Below are positions 10,446-23,142 of a DNA stretch of 64,000 nucleotides, in pieces. The first letter of the stretch is position 1, and each line of letters begins with the position of its first letter. The translations under genes were made by a program, and so were the position numbers. Source of the stretch: Clusia tigrina (taxonomy: Eukaryota > Arthropoda > Insecta > Diptera > Clusiidae); the NCBI GenBank assembly GCA_920105625.2, contig OV050033.1, positions 15,830,001 through 15,894,000 of the forward strand, in the 5' to 3' direction. The notes beneath the pieces were generated by a model, which was given only the letters and a program-made list of their open reading frames with translations, was not told the DNA's origin and searched no databases.

Positions 10446-13400
10446 TTTGTGCAACTTTCGGTGGCTACTTTGGGGTTTGGTTCTTGTTGTCATTGTTCTG
10501 GCAATGGAATTTGCAGTGCAGTAGAATGGTAATGGTAATAGAAGGTGCATTACAAAGTAAACAGCACTTTGCAAAAATATTTATTTTATATTTGCTATTT
10601 AATCATCAACCACTCTCCTCTTTAAAAAGTCTTGAATACTTTGGAATCCACCTTGTATAAGTTGATATATTTGTATCATCAGCTTGCTATTTTAGACCAA
10701 TTGTTAAACAATTCTGAATTAGAATCAGATCTAGAATCAATGCTGAAATATTTATAAATTTCTTATCCAAACAATCCCTGCTATCCTTAATTTCCAATGT
10801 AATTAACGCTGCATTATTTTCAATGAAGTCCGACAAGAACTTTGGTAGTGAACAGCAAATTTTAAGTAGCCCACTTAAGAGTGCTGGGCAAGTTATTGGG
10901 GGGAGATTATTAATTAGTCGATTGTAGTGAGAAGATCATAATTAATTTTAATCTGAAGCCGTTTCGCAGTCGTGAAAAAACATGAAATGCATTTCGTGGA
11001 ACGCGTGAATTTCTCTAATCTATTTGCTTCTTACGCAGTCTCTTCGTTAGGCAATAAAAGGATAACTACGAATTGTACGTTATCTGGTAAAACTTTAGCT
11101 TTACTTTTACTTCTTCTAAAGCAAGAATTGTTAAAGCATGAACAAATGCCATTATTCCACTTTTATGATAATGAATGTCGCTGAGGCATCAAAGTTTTTG
11201 TAATTTTCCACTCATACACCTACGCAGGCATAGTAAGAATGGCACTAACACAAATGTAATTATTGCAAGTCAGGCAAGCATAGTCTAATTATAAACTCCG
11301 TCTTTCGAAATGTATCTGCAAATTAGCATAGAAAATTCCAAACTGACTGCAGACCCCCTCCCGGGACAGCCGGGACATTTGCAATGGTGGTGAATGTGCG
11401 GCGATAATTACGCCTAAGCTAATTTTTGGCAAAAGTTTTGCGGCTGTCATGTCAGCAGGTAATTATGGCGAGGAATAGACTCGTAAACATATCTATGTAG
11501 GCAGGAAGGACGAAAAGTTTTTAATTAGTAATATGCAAAATGAAAAGAAAAAATATTGTGAGCAGTTGCCAAAACAATTACACACAAAATGTTAATTCAA
11601 GGTTATCACTTAACTAAATTGCTTTTGCATTCTTTATCAGCCATGAACCGAATTTATTTAATATTGAATTTTGTGTAATCTAAATTTGCTTAAAAGATGA
11701 GCTGAGACAAGAATTCTTAAATAACTTAAACGCCTTGTAAGTACTCTTAGCTCTGATACGGAGAATCCTGCCATATTCACCTACAACCACAACAACCGCA
11801 CAGACTATAAATAAACGTGGAAAAATTCGCATAATATTCTGCATTCTGCAAACAAACGCGCCCTGTCGTAAATTTGGCTCAGAACATTAGAAAACCGTAA
11901 AAGCGAAAGTAGGTAACTGGGTGAATTGGTGAGTGGGTGGTGTGATGGTGTGCGTCTAGGTGCCGATTAATTAGTTGCGCCGGATTAGCATACTAGTAAA
12001 GTGGGCGTAGCAAAACAGCATACATTATTAAAGCATGAAGGGCGAATAAAGCAACTGTACATGCTACACATACATTAACTTTTCCTTCCTACGCCGCAAG
12101 GATACGTGTATTTATATATTATTTTTAATAATCATGGATGTAAGTACATTGAATGCTTCCAAATTGCTAACAGCTCCTCCCACCAGCCTTCAATACTGAC
12201 ATTTACAATGTTTTTTCTACACATATTTCATATATGCCACCAGCATCCATTCAATATGTTTTAAGAGCACTTCATGCTCAGCCCGCGGTGGATTGTAAAC
12301 GAAATCAGGGCAACAAGCAGGGAGGTGTTGGCTGCACTACTCAACTACAAACTACCGGGAAATTTGGTGTGACTATAAAAAGCATGTCACTAAGAACTCT
12401 GGGTTAAACACATGTACAAAGAAACCCTGCATAGCAGGTAAAATACGAATTAAACCGACTGCGAGATAACCTACAATCTCAGGAGAGTATAAAAGACACC
12501 TCCCACTTAGAAACAAATGGAGAGAGGGGGATAAACAACTTACAAGTAATTACTGATCGCACCAATCTGCTGGCCCTTTGGGATGACTTTCCAGATTCCA
12601 ATAAGAAGGCATGGTAATTTATGGATTACTCGCATATTAGTACATAATTATGTTTATAATCTGCAGTATCATTTAATATATTAGGGAGTTCTAGCACCGC
12701 GGCCCGGAAGGACCTATTGTGCAGTATCATGTAAAAAGTTATCGCTACTTCTGATAGGATTTACTGTATAGAGATGAGTAACCTATGTGCGTAAGCAGTT
12801 TTCAGAGTTTATAAGGTTCGGAAACATATGCAAAACTGTGCTATGCTTGCAATGTAGGCAATACTTTGACAGTTTGATTCTAGAATTCATGGACACCAGA
12901 ACTCACCCCACTAAATACACGAGACACTAGTCGGAATTTTATAGATAGGTTAAACTGTATCTGAGAACCTTCGAAGGCCACCTTTATAGTATTCAGAGTA
13001 GTAGCAGTTGAACACATTCCTTGAGCTCCCTCAGCGTTTAACTTTGGCCGCATATACAATCATCCTAGAAGTACGACTTGTGTAAAGAAGAGGTTCTGCC
13101 TTATGTCTATATAAATCAGATACTGGGACCTTTTCTCAATTAGAATTTCTTTATTTTTATTTTGCTGTATATCTCATGTTGTTTTATTTATCCTTATACC
13201 CCAGTATAGCATTGTGTCTCGCATTATAAGTCTTCTTCACATTCTAATTTATCTTCTGTTATCCTATCCACATTTCATATCCTTCGAGAGAGAAAGTAGT
13301 GCATCTGTAGCACTATTCTACATAATACAGACTACACACAGTCGATAAGATCGACAAGAATTTACTACCCCTTTGTGCTGCTTTCATTTCCGCCCAACAA

Positions 13401-14002
13401 ATGTAGCGAAAGTATTCCGTTTGTAATGAGCACAATGGAAATGTAGGCGTACTGTATCCATTTATGCAAAAGTACGAGTATGACGACAAGAATGCGAAAG
13501 CACTTAACTACCTTTGCAGCGGAGAGTAATTACTTGCGCTTTGTAGCAAACATACTTGCATGAGTATGGATATGCTTGAGTGTGGGTGAGAGTGTGGGGT
13601 TGTGGCTGTGGCATGGAAGTGTTTTGTTTGGGGAAAGGTCGAACCCACTCCCTGAAACGCACAGACGCCCACACCTAAACACACTTGGATTACAGGGGAA
13701 TAACTGAAACAAATGCTTTAATTAAAATGTATAAAACTGATAACGGCAGGCAAAGCTTTCACAGCAGACGCATTTAAGCGTAAATTAAACTCACGCTAGT
13801 CCGCCAGTAAGAAAAGGGCAATTTTACTCCACGCTCCATGACATTTTTGCTGGCATGCTTAGGCATTCTCTCATAGCTGGCATTGCTCAGGTGCATTGCT
13901 TGGCTTTGAAATGGTGAAAAGTCAAAGTTGAAAAGTGCTTTTTTATTGAAATTTTCTTTCTTTTGCACTTTGTCACGTATAAACGTGTTAACACCTACAC
14001 TC
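10446..14002. other. Non-coding, nothing recognised
   Basis: Long AT-rich tract without a supportable exon, RNA gene or transposon end. Confidence 0.4.
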
Positions 14003-14029
14003 CCACACACACACACATACACACACACG
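14003..14029. repeat. CA microsatellite
   Basis: Interrupted CA dinucleotide run. Confidence 0.9.
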
Positions 14030-14077
14030 AGAACCGTACCCTCACGCACACGCACGCTTAGTTCTATCGCACGCAAG

Positions 14078-14118
14078 CATTGCATGCTTCTCACATTGCA
14101 TGCTTCTCACATTGCATA
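14078..14118. repeat. 16-bp tandem repeat, about 2.5 copies
   Basis: The unit CATTGCATGCTTCTCA is repeated head to tail without change. Confidence 0.9.
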
Positions 14119-14881
14119 CTTTCAGGGGGTCCGCGGTTACTAGCTACTTTTTACACTTTTACACGCCAATACAATTTGTAATCGTAAATGACGCGTTTGC
14201 AATTGCGTTGTCGCGTGGGAGTGGAGTAGAATTTCACTAGCGTTGGAAAGAGAGAGAGAGAGAGCGAGAGAGCGGGAACTGCTTACAGATTCAGTATGGA
14301 GAAAAATGCATTTACGATTCAATAGCTTAAATGCTTAAGGCACTAATGCCATCTTAATGCATAGCTTAAATAAGAGCCTTTTGTACATTTCATTTTACCA
14401 AAAATTCATATGAAAATAAATGAACAAGTTGAGGAGAAGTAAAAGGATAAAAGCAGTTAATTAAAACTTCACTCAATTTTGTTGATGCTCACAGGGAGTG
14501 GGATTATTTAAATATAGGAAAATAAATGGAAAAGTGGAAGAAGACGTTCAGTCGAAATCATCGGGAGTATAGTATGGAATAAAATTAAAGAATAAAATTC
14601 AGAATAAACAAGTTCAGCATTCGTTTGACTGAATTGGAGTGATTTGCTGAAGCAGCAGTTGGTATATTAAGTTCTTTTGTTGGGGTGTTCTTTAATCTAC
14701 TTAAAAAAGTGTAAAAATATGCATCGATGATAATCCAGAACCTTGAATCCCAACGGAAGACCTGAAATATTTGAGTTCAAGAGACTTATAAAGTCATATA
14801 GTTTAAGAGCTTTCGTTTTGCAGGACAAACAAAATTATAATGATATTAGTGACATAACTTGGAGAATTTCACAGTAACAAC
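14119..14881. other. Non-coding, short GA run
   Basis: It holds a GA-dinucleotide run at about 14249-14272 and nothing else that could be recognised. Confidence 0.4.
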
Positions 14882-14966
14882 GTTTGAGCCGAAGTTAGGT
14901 AGTACTCAATCCCGGAGTCCTTGCAGACATAATTAATTATGATGTAATATATAATAATAATAATTG
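14882..14966 (+). mobile_element. SINE fragment, 3' half only
   Basis: It aligns with the 3' half of the SINE at 17490. The block corresponding to TTCGAGTCGAAAGCC is diverged, then TAGTACTCA, then CATAATTAATTATG-TGTAA, then a TAA tail. The tRNA-like head is missing. It is older or more diverged than the copies at 17490, 59421 and 61598. Confidence 0.7.
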
Positions 14967-16651
14967 AAAATTCAGGTTTGACTTGAAGAAATTTTACCTC
15001 GACTTTTAAAAAATATAGAAATATATTCAAAGCAAGGAATGAAACAGTTAACGTAACGCTCTAGCTACGCCGTTTTCCGGCACCACAGCGGTACAGTCTG
15101 CAGTACTGACTATATAGAATTTCTTAGGAAGTTTCTTGCACAATGCTCTGCTTCTGCCTAAAAAAATTTAAGAATATAATAGTAACATTAAACTGCTGAT
15201 AAATTAAACTAAAAATTTTAAGTCAGTGTATCTTCATTTGGCACGAACTCTTTTATGGAATCAACAGATTACACTTTAAGCAGTGCTTGCTTAAAGTCAT
15301 CTTCAGATTACACTTTAAGTAGTTCTTTCTTAATGTCATCTTATAAGAAAAAAATTACTTTTCTTCCAAATTATCTCTTAAGACGCTGCTATTCTTCCGA
15401 CTTTTACCCGTAACCACAATTAAGCTATGATAATATATATTTTTCAACAACAAGCTGGTAAAATAAATCTCTATAGAAACTCAAATGACCAGACTTGGTC
15501 TGCACTAAGCTATGAGAGGTTTGAAACATTTACCGAATGATCCTTGCCCAATCTATGATATCCAGAAAAAATTCTTACTTATCATTTTAATATGCTAATA
15601 TTTTATTATTAGAAATCAATACTTGAAGTTCACTAAATAATCTGTAAGGAGTTGCTAGCATCCTCTGGGCAAGCACAAGATACTTTTGATAAGGTATTCT
15701 AACTTATCTGCATACTTATAGCTTGACTGTCTACAGAAAGTTTGTATTTTCACTTCCAGAAATGTTCATGGTGGCACAAAAGGAAGTGAACAAATTTCTC
15801 TTCAATAAATATTTTCAAATTTCGTATATTCCACTTATTCAAAGGTTCTATTGTCGTACTAAAGATCAAATCAATCAATCTATACTTACTCTGGACAAAG
15901 GGCATCGTTCAATGCAAAATGCAGCTACTCGAATAATTTGTTAACACAATTTATTATGCAAAATACATAACGAAATTGCTCTCACACTCCCAAACACACA
16001 CATACAGTCAAACAATCAAACATGCTCTCACTGACAGGCACCAACTATGTATGACGATAAGCTCAGTACATTTTTTATTACAACATTGTTTCCTCATACA
16101 CCCAGAATGGTGGAAATATGTAATCAACGAAATTAAATTAAACAACACAAAAACATCCTAATAGAACAATTCAGGGTCAAGTACAAATCTTGCCGTTGAC
16201 GTACACTATGACTGAGGAGAAATTTGAGAATTGAAATTGAACAATGTAAGCACAAACATGCTCTGAATGAAGTAAGGAAAAAGTTCTCAAGTAAAGAAAT
16301 CAACAACAACAAAAAAACAGCAAAGGTTAAGTCAGAACATGAAACCTACTTAGTACAGGGCTCTCCACTGTTATTGTCTGCGGTGAGGCTTTGTTTGACA
16401 CGCAGCTCAGCCCGTCAGTGGCTCATTGTTATGCCGTTAATGTGCGTGTTGTAGTTTGATGTGGGACGTGCTTTAAATGCCAACCGAGGGGCTTTAATTT
16501 TATGCAATATTTGTGATTTAACCGAAAATTATAGTAATCCATTTGCAGTATTTCAATAATCAAACAATCAATTACTTTGCTTACTCTCTTTCAGATTGGC
16601 CAATTTACATTGCTAATGAGTCTCCAATGAGCGGTCATGCTGTGCACTTAC
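14967..16651. other. Non-coding, nothing recognised beyond the 39-bp duplication
   Basis: Open frames here have no domain or splice support. Confidence 0.4.
15265..15342. repeat. 39-bp tandem duplication
   Basis: Two diverged copies both begin CAGATTACACTTTAAG and both end near GTCATCTT. Confidence 0.8.
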
Positions 16652-16785
16652 TGCTGAGCTCCATCCATGCAAGGATATAAATAATTTATATTGAAAGAGA
16701 GCACGAAGAAGAAGACTCTCCTCACTGCCGTCGACAATTTGGAATTGCAAAAATTGTTGTTTAGACAACGAAACTGAACGCATTG
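16652..16785 (-). other. Candidate minus-strand 5' exon with initiator
   Basis: On the minus strand a TTCAGTTTCGTTGTC block near 16777 resembles fly transcription start sites. About 110 nt downstream an ATG at 16668 opens MDGAQ and meets a clean GTAAGT donor at 16651-16646. It lies back to back with the plus-strand coding exon at 17069. The coding part is only a few codons and no downstream exon was found, so this could be a non-coding leader or chance. Confidence 0.25.
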
Positions 16786-17068
16786 ACGCACTACTCGGTC
16801 ATTCGCCGCGAAAAGTTTTGCCAGCCAACCAACCAACAAGTCATTCGTCAGTGAATAATTCATGAAATAACATTTTCCATTTATTTATAAGCAGAAAGGA
16901 AAAGACACGGCTGCAAATGCAAATCTGAAATTTTGCATTATAAGTTAAGTAAAATGCAGTAAAAGGAGGGATTAAGAAGAAGTCTTTCAACGATCCTCTT
17001 CTGAAACCGCAATCGCCACGTATTTAAGCGTGTCGCCACAGCGTACTGCAGTCTGTTCGCATCACAAC
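16669..17068 (+). promoter_or_regulatory. 5' flank of the 17069 exon, possible TATA box
   Basis: TATAAATA occurs at about 16676-16683, and a TCAGTG initiator-like word near 16848. Either could serve transcription of the plus-strand exon at 17069, with leaders of roughly 220-360 nt. No full core-promoter arrangement is present, so the true start is unknown. Confidence 0.3.
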
Positions 17069-17424
17069 ATGGGTGACGCGAGAATAAGCCAACCACTGGT
17101 CGCGAAGGATTTGGCAAGTAGTGCTATTTTGATGCCAATGGGTTCCGGATTAAGTGGCGCGGTCACTTTTCAAAAGCAATTAAGTGGTAGTCATGCCACT
17201 GCCACCACCACACCACCAACAACAACAACGGGAGCGGTAACAACAAATGTCAATTTAAATACGAACATAAATACTCAATTCAATTCGTCACAACAACAAC
17301 AACAACTGTCCCAACAACCACATTCAAAAGTCACAAATCTGCAGCAGTCACAATTGTCCAACAACAAAACGCAATCAACAGATTTTGTGGACAACAACCT
17401 GAAGAATGGTACTTTAAACAAGAG
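17069..17424 (+). CDS. Coding exon, probable alternative first exon of the ABCG transporter
   Basis: The ATG at 17069 (context CACAACATGG) opens 118 codons plus two bases. A consensus AG-GTGAGT donor follows at 17425, and the TGA just inside the intron ends the open frame. The product begins MGDARISQPLVAKDLASSAI. It then turns low-complexity: a TTTPPTTTT stretch, Asn/Thr repeats, QQQQQ, and a Ser/Gln/Asn-rich end. It has no signal peptide or membrane segment, so it looks like a disordered cytosolic N-terminus. It ends in phase 2, exactly the phase demanded by the ABCG exon 2 acceptor at 48196. The fusion would read through NK-S-SQNN and give 857 residues. Exon 1 of the ABCG gene (47514) has the same phase and similar Gln-rich character. 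Being spliced to ABCG is inference; a separate gene is possible. Confidence 0.55.
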
Positions 17425-17489
17425 GTGAGTGCAAACGAAAATATGCTTCCTTAAAGGAGACTTTAAAATAAAGTTAAACATGATTTGTT

Positions 17490-17681
17490 TAAAAGACTCA
17501 CACCCCGAGGGTCGCAGGTTCAAATCCTGCCACGGGCTTGGTCTCGAAAATGCTTCTTTCTATAAGAATCCTTTTCTCTTCGAGTCGAAAGCCTCTGTAG
17601 CTAGTACTCATTTCCCCAACACCTTGCACTCATAATTAATTATGGTGTAAGATATAATAATAATAATAATAATAATAATTT
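17490..17681 (+). mobile_element. tRNA-headed SINE, copy A
   Basis: The left end carries a tRNA-like T arm: GTCGCAGG-TTCAAAT-CCTGC, containing the polymerase III B-box word GGTTCAAATCC, then CACGGGC. A tRNA-unrelated body follows (TCTTTCTATAAGAATCC, TTCGAGTCGAAAGCC, CCAACACCTTGCACTC). It ends in CATAATTAATTATGGTGTAAGATA and a TAA tail. No A box is readable, so the copy is 5' truncated or diverged. It sits about 65 bp downstream of the splice donor at 17425. The same sequence is found reversed at 59421 and 61598. Confidence 0.8.
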
Positions 17682-18812
17682 CTTTAAAGAATCTTTAAAC
17701 AAATTAGTAGAGTCTTATGCTAAAGAGTACGAATATGCAGGAAGGATTTGACACCTCAATTTGAAGACTTTTTACATACTTTTATAGCAGTCATAATTAC
17801 TAAAAGTTCGTTCTGACTTGTTTTTGGTAATTGTTCAAAAGTTTCTCCATAAATCTAGAAAGAGTTGCAAGTGGTATCTTGACTTAACGACTTTGTTACA
17901 AATAATTGGAACTTATAGGGGAGTAGAACGAATCAGTGGACAAAATTCGCCATGAATATCTTGAACTGACCACGTTTGTGGTTTGGTATATCACGGACAC
18001 TATGGCACACGATGCCAATATTATTCATCAATTGACTAAATTCTTTTAACGAAATACCTTGGATGAGCATACCATACATTTGGACGATTATGGACATTAC
18101 TTTCATCTAACAAACGACCTGAATTACAGAAAACAAAATTTTTCTAAACCATGACAAACATGACAAACCGTATTCATGGCATGACAAAACAGTCTTTATA
18201 ACACTACTGATGGCAAAAGCATGATGACTGATTAAAAAATATCACTATTCGATATTGGAATACCGTCAGATCATTCTGATTTCTTTTCGATGCTATTCTT
18301 AGCATTATTCAATTTAATTCTTCAAGTTTGATCGCTCTGTTTTTTGTATCTGACTGTGATCAACATGTGGTAACCAGTGTTTAGTCCTAAATGGTGGGAT
18401 ATATGACTGATATATCGAGTGACTTTCGAATAGCGACTTTCAAATAATTTGAACAGAGATCAGCGAGTTCTCCATCTAACCATCGACTTTGATTACTGTA
18501 AACGTAGCAATATTTCTGTTAGTAACCAGTGACATAAGGAACTGTTACAAATACCACGGAATTCGGGCGATTTCAATGACTTCTATACAAACAAATTGAC
18601 CATTATTGTTAATAATTAAAAACTCTTTCACTGGAGAGGGTAAATTAAGCTCTGGCAGGAAATTTCGAATAGTGAGAGATCTCAGCCAGTGATCAAAGGC
18701 AATTTTCATGCTTAAAAATTGCTTGTGTATTGACTGTAAAAGGACACGTTATTGAAATCATTGAGCTATATGTCTTTAATCGCTTAAAAGTCATTTAAGA
18801 CCATATAATAAT
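17682..18812. other. Putative ABCG intron 1, nothing recognised
   Basis: AT-rich non-coding sequence. Confidence 0.4.
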
Positions 18813-18920
18813 TCAGAAAAAGTCCTATGCCACCATATAATAGGCCACCAAAAGTTTTATGCTACCATGTATCAGGTCACCAAAAGTCTTATGCCACCTT
18901 ATAACAGATCACCAAAAAGT
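18813..18920. repeat. 32-bp tandem repeat, about 3 copies
   Basis: Diverged units with period 32-33 bp share CACCAAAAGT and TTATGCCACC words. Confidence 0.8.
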
Positions 18921-21900
18921 GGCTACAAAATCAGTACAATGTAATGTGGCAATATCAACGTTTCATTCGTGTTCCTATTCGAAACTAATGGTGAAAATCT
19001 GAGTTAATTGGTATAACTGATCCCAGTGAGAAAACAATTCATAATGCTACAGCTTTGCATAACCATTTCTATATATAAATAATTAGACTGATCATATCTT
19101 GGAAGTGGAAGGGAAAAATTATCCATCTGTAGCAACAATAGGATTAATTGAAAGTTACATAAGGACAGATATTTATACGGTTTATTACCTAAAATATTTG
19201 TATCTCGTGTCATAATATCAGAGGATAACATATTCAGCATTTGTAAGGTGCTTCCTTGCCCTGCTTAAAGAAATTTATTTAAAGTCATGTAATGGAGTCT
19301 GCTTGTCAAGATGTCATAACTTATTTTAAGAGATATTGCTATACAGTTTTGTTATGTTCCACTTCACGCTCATACACTCCCTGCATCACTTATAGACTTA
19401 TGGAAATAAGATTTATAATTTCTATTTACTAAAGCTGCCAATCAGTTACCGCCCAGCATTTAATACTCCTTATAAAACACCTCATTTTTTACTACTTCCC
19501 ATTTCATCTCATTATTTAATAGTTCCCTATCATTTGGCAATTTGCGATAATGCTGCTATTGTATGAAGTTTCATCATACTTAGATAAATATATTGAAACA
19601 CATACGCGCCAATGTGCGTGTCAGTTTTTCCTTGACTTTGACTTGTCATGACAGACACTATCAATATCCATATTTCCGCATATATCTGTGAGTATATGCG
19701 GGTATGTTATGAAACCTTAAATAATATTTGATGTTAATAGTTCGAACTGTAGCAATGAATTTTATGCTAGCGCTCGCTCTGTCCTTGCCTTGAGTTGTTT
19801 GATTAATATACTAAATGACGCATAGCTGATGGCGGTAATGCCATAGCCATATTTTTATGGCTTTTAAAAGCTCATTATGTAATGACAGCATATCATACAA
19901 CTTTGCAGTAATTTAATTAGGGACAAGGAAGAGCATTAGGATAAGTAGAAATGCTTACAGTGTAACTTACATATTTTAGATCACGACTCAAACGCAAAAG
20001 TAATCCATTTGAAAAATGAGTTCCCTATTGAAACTAAATTTGATTTATTGCCACAGTATTATAATTGATGTAAATCGACTACCAGATTATGCGCTCTTGA
20101 TTATTATAAACATTTTATATATAAATGTGTATACATGAACTGCATTTATTACAAGTAGTGCGTTTCTTATGTAGTGTAGTAGTAGAATATAAAGTCGCTG
20201 ATTCACAACTATTCAGATGTAGTCCTGAAACCGTATAATTTACAAATAAACTCCAATTCCGGCCACAAAAAGTACGTTGTCTTTGGACCATAATGATTGC
20301 AAATGACCGTAAAAATCGGCCATTCGTCAATTTGGAAGGTTCACACCCCCATAACGCTGTCAGCGGAAGAAGTTTCCAAACAATGATTATAGCAATATCT
20401 AAGCTGGCCTGAATCAGTTGTCAACTTTCCTCTCACCAACTCCGACAATTTTATTTAGAAATTTTCCATTAAAGTGAAAATGAACAATAAGATATAATTT
20501 GTTGAAGACACCAATCTACGCCGATGTCCGTGTTCCTTAACGATTCATTCTCGTAAAAGCAACATTTTCAACTGAGAATATCATTGATAGCTGACAAACA
20601 AATCACAGATCGCTACCCCATCTTGAAGAACTCTCTATGATTCGAAAGCCCTTGTATACCCTGACGCCAATAAGATGTGATTATTGGAGCCATTTTCTAT
20701 CCACTCTTGTTGTACACTCACAAGGCCAGAGTTCAAGAATTAGAAAAATTATATTATAGAACAAAAGGAACCGACAAACACTTCCAAGACCAACTGCTTA
20801 CTACTTCAGTTGCTAAAGTATAAGTTGGGACGGTTTAAGGACATAAACTAATGCACTAAAAATGTACGCACCCCTCATTTTATGCTTTCATTATATAATG
20901 AATTTCAAACATACTTTGAATCATTTTCGATAATGGTGACACTCGCCTAGAATAAGTTCAAGGACCCCTTTAAAAATTTAAGGAAAACAGGTTGGGAATT
21001 TAAAAATAGGACCAACGTTCCGAATAAGTGAAAAAGTTTCGCCAAAGTGCGAATTGGATTGTAGGGCAATATTATTGCTGCTACAAAAATTAGCCCGCAT
21101 AACAATCATCCATGCCACAACTTGAGTGCTACAAAAACTTGAAGAAATGACACATTAAGCTTAACTATTCCTCATAAGAAGAAAAAAACTGACTGAAGGT
21201 ATAAATAATGAGCACACCCATGACTCAAATGCTACATATAAATATTGTAAATAATTTGAAAGCATATTTTCTTTCTGTTCTCCTACAATCGATAAACAAT
21301 CAACAGTTTGTTTCGTACGCTTAACCTTGTCCTTGCCAAGCAAAGTGAAGCTATCATTTTAATGGACTTCGGTCTGAACTTGAAAAAGGATATACCAATA
21401 CCACCACCACCACCGCCACCATCTCTAGAAGCACTCGCACCTCTATCCGCACCCGTAGACACATCACCATAAGCGTATATAATCGCACTCATTGCGAATG
21501 AGTATCCTTGATTGAGCACATACTTATATACCAACAACAACCACAGCAACTACGACGCTACTCCCACACGTATGCGAATAAAGTAGAATTTTTGCTATAC
21601 TTGTAGTGCCAACGCCGAATCACTAATGAACAGGCACATGCTAAAAATACAACGGCGACACGATGCGTGCCGCTGTTGCTGCGCGACACAACACAGCGCG
21701 CAAGGCTGCAAGGATATAAGGACATAGATATGTGTAATTTAAATAAATTCAAGAATTAGAATATTCACATCAATACTCGTACTCGTATAAGTGGGTACGC
21801 AGTAGGACGCATTAAATTTGAGGCCTATTATGCTTTAACTTGCTGTAAATATTTGGAGAAAATTGTTCAGGAAATGCCTGAAACGCTGAAAGCGCAGTAA

Positions 21901-23094
21901 ATGCCAAGTGAATTTCCTCACTTAAATACTCGTGTGGAGGCGGAGGAGGACTCTACAGATGAGTTTGCTTGTCTGTGCGCTGCAAATCTGTTGAAAATTC
22001 CAGCAGCTCCACATGCTCTGCCACAGAATTTCATTTCCGTTTTCACGTATCAATAAACATGGCAGACAGTGTGGCTGTCAGCGTGTGCGGTGCAGTGCTC
22101 ATTTTGATTCTGATGTTTTTTTCTACATTCTGTTTTTTGTTTTCTAGTAATTCTACCGAATAGCAGTGCTATCAGCTTCTCTATGCACCCATGCAGAATA
22201 TGGCATTAAAAAAGAGAAGAAGAGAGTGGGAGAGAGAGAAAGAGAGCGAAAAGTACAACTACGCTTTCGTTCAAAGCACAACGAGCATATTATTGCTAGC
22301 TTTTGTACTGAAAATCCTTCAAGGACATTTGCGATTGCTGCTCGTTGTATTATAAATAAACGGAATTATGTTTATGGCAGTTTTTGAACGTCCCGCCATG
22401 AAAATGTGTGCTTCCTGTAATGGAATAAAATTTTCTTTGGAACTGTTATTGTGCTAAAATTTCTGTGATATATAATATCTGATGGGAATTACCTAAAATC
22501 CTTTAAACTTTCTGGTGTGTTATAAATACCACTGAATCGAAATTCTTAGTGAAATGCAGTTTTCCATACAGTGAGTGGAATCTAGTCGGCAGTTTAATTA
22601 ATTTATGATAGATTACAGTTCTTTAGGACTGATTCTTTACTGTTCTTTATGGGATCTGCCCACACTCACTTAGTTCAACCGACACAAAATCGGGTTTATT
22701 TGAGAGTGGAAAAAGTGTATAAAATAATCATATCAACACCTTCCTATTCTACGAATATTCCCACAATAAGCAATTACTCGTATCTGCTGATACGTTAATC
22801 CTGTCTTTGGAATTTTTAAGGACTCTTTGAATACTTATTCCATTCAATCTGACATCGATGAACATTTTCTATGATTTGTGCGTATTCGTTATGAAATATA
22901 TGTAAATTTTACACTGCAAACATGTCACAAACGCACACAGTCCTTATAAATTGTTGCAGTGAAACACGAGCATATCCTGTCAGCCACAACTGTCCGAAAT
23001 GAGGTTGAACTTTGCTATGAATTGAAATAATGAGAAATAAGCAGACACACTCATAGACCCACATACGCAAACAACCATTAATACACCCTCGCAT
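18921..23094. other. Putative intron, nothing recognised
   Basis: No exon, RNA gene or transposon end could be supported. Minor triplet-rich patches occur (for example ACC repeats near 21400) and a GA run near 22230. Confidence 0.4.
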
Positions 23095-23142
23095 GCACAC
23101 ACACACACACACACACACACACCAACATATATATATATATAC
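23095..23142. repeat. Compound CA/TA microsatellite
   Basis: A CA dinucleotide run is followed directly by a TA dinucleotide run. Confidence 0.95.
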
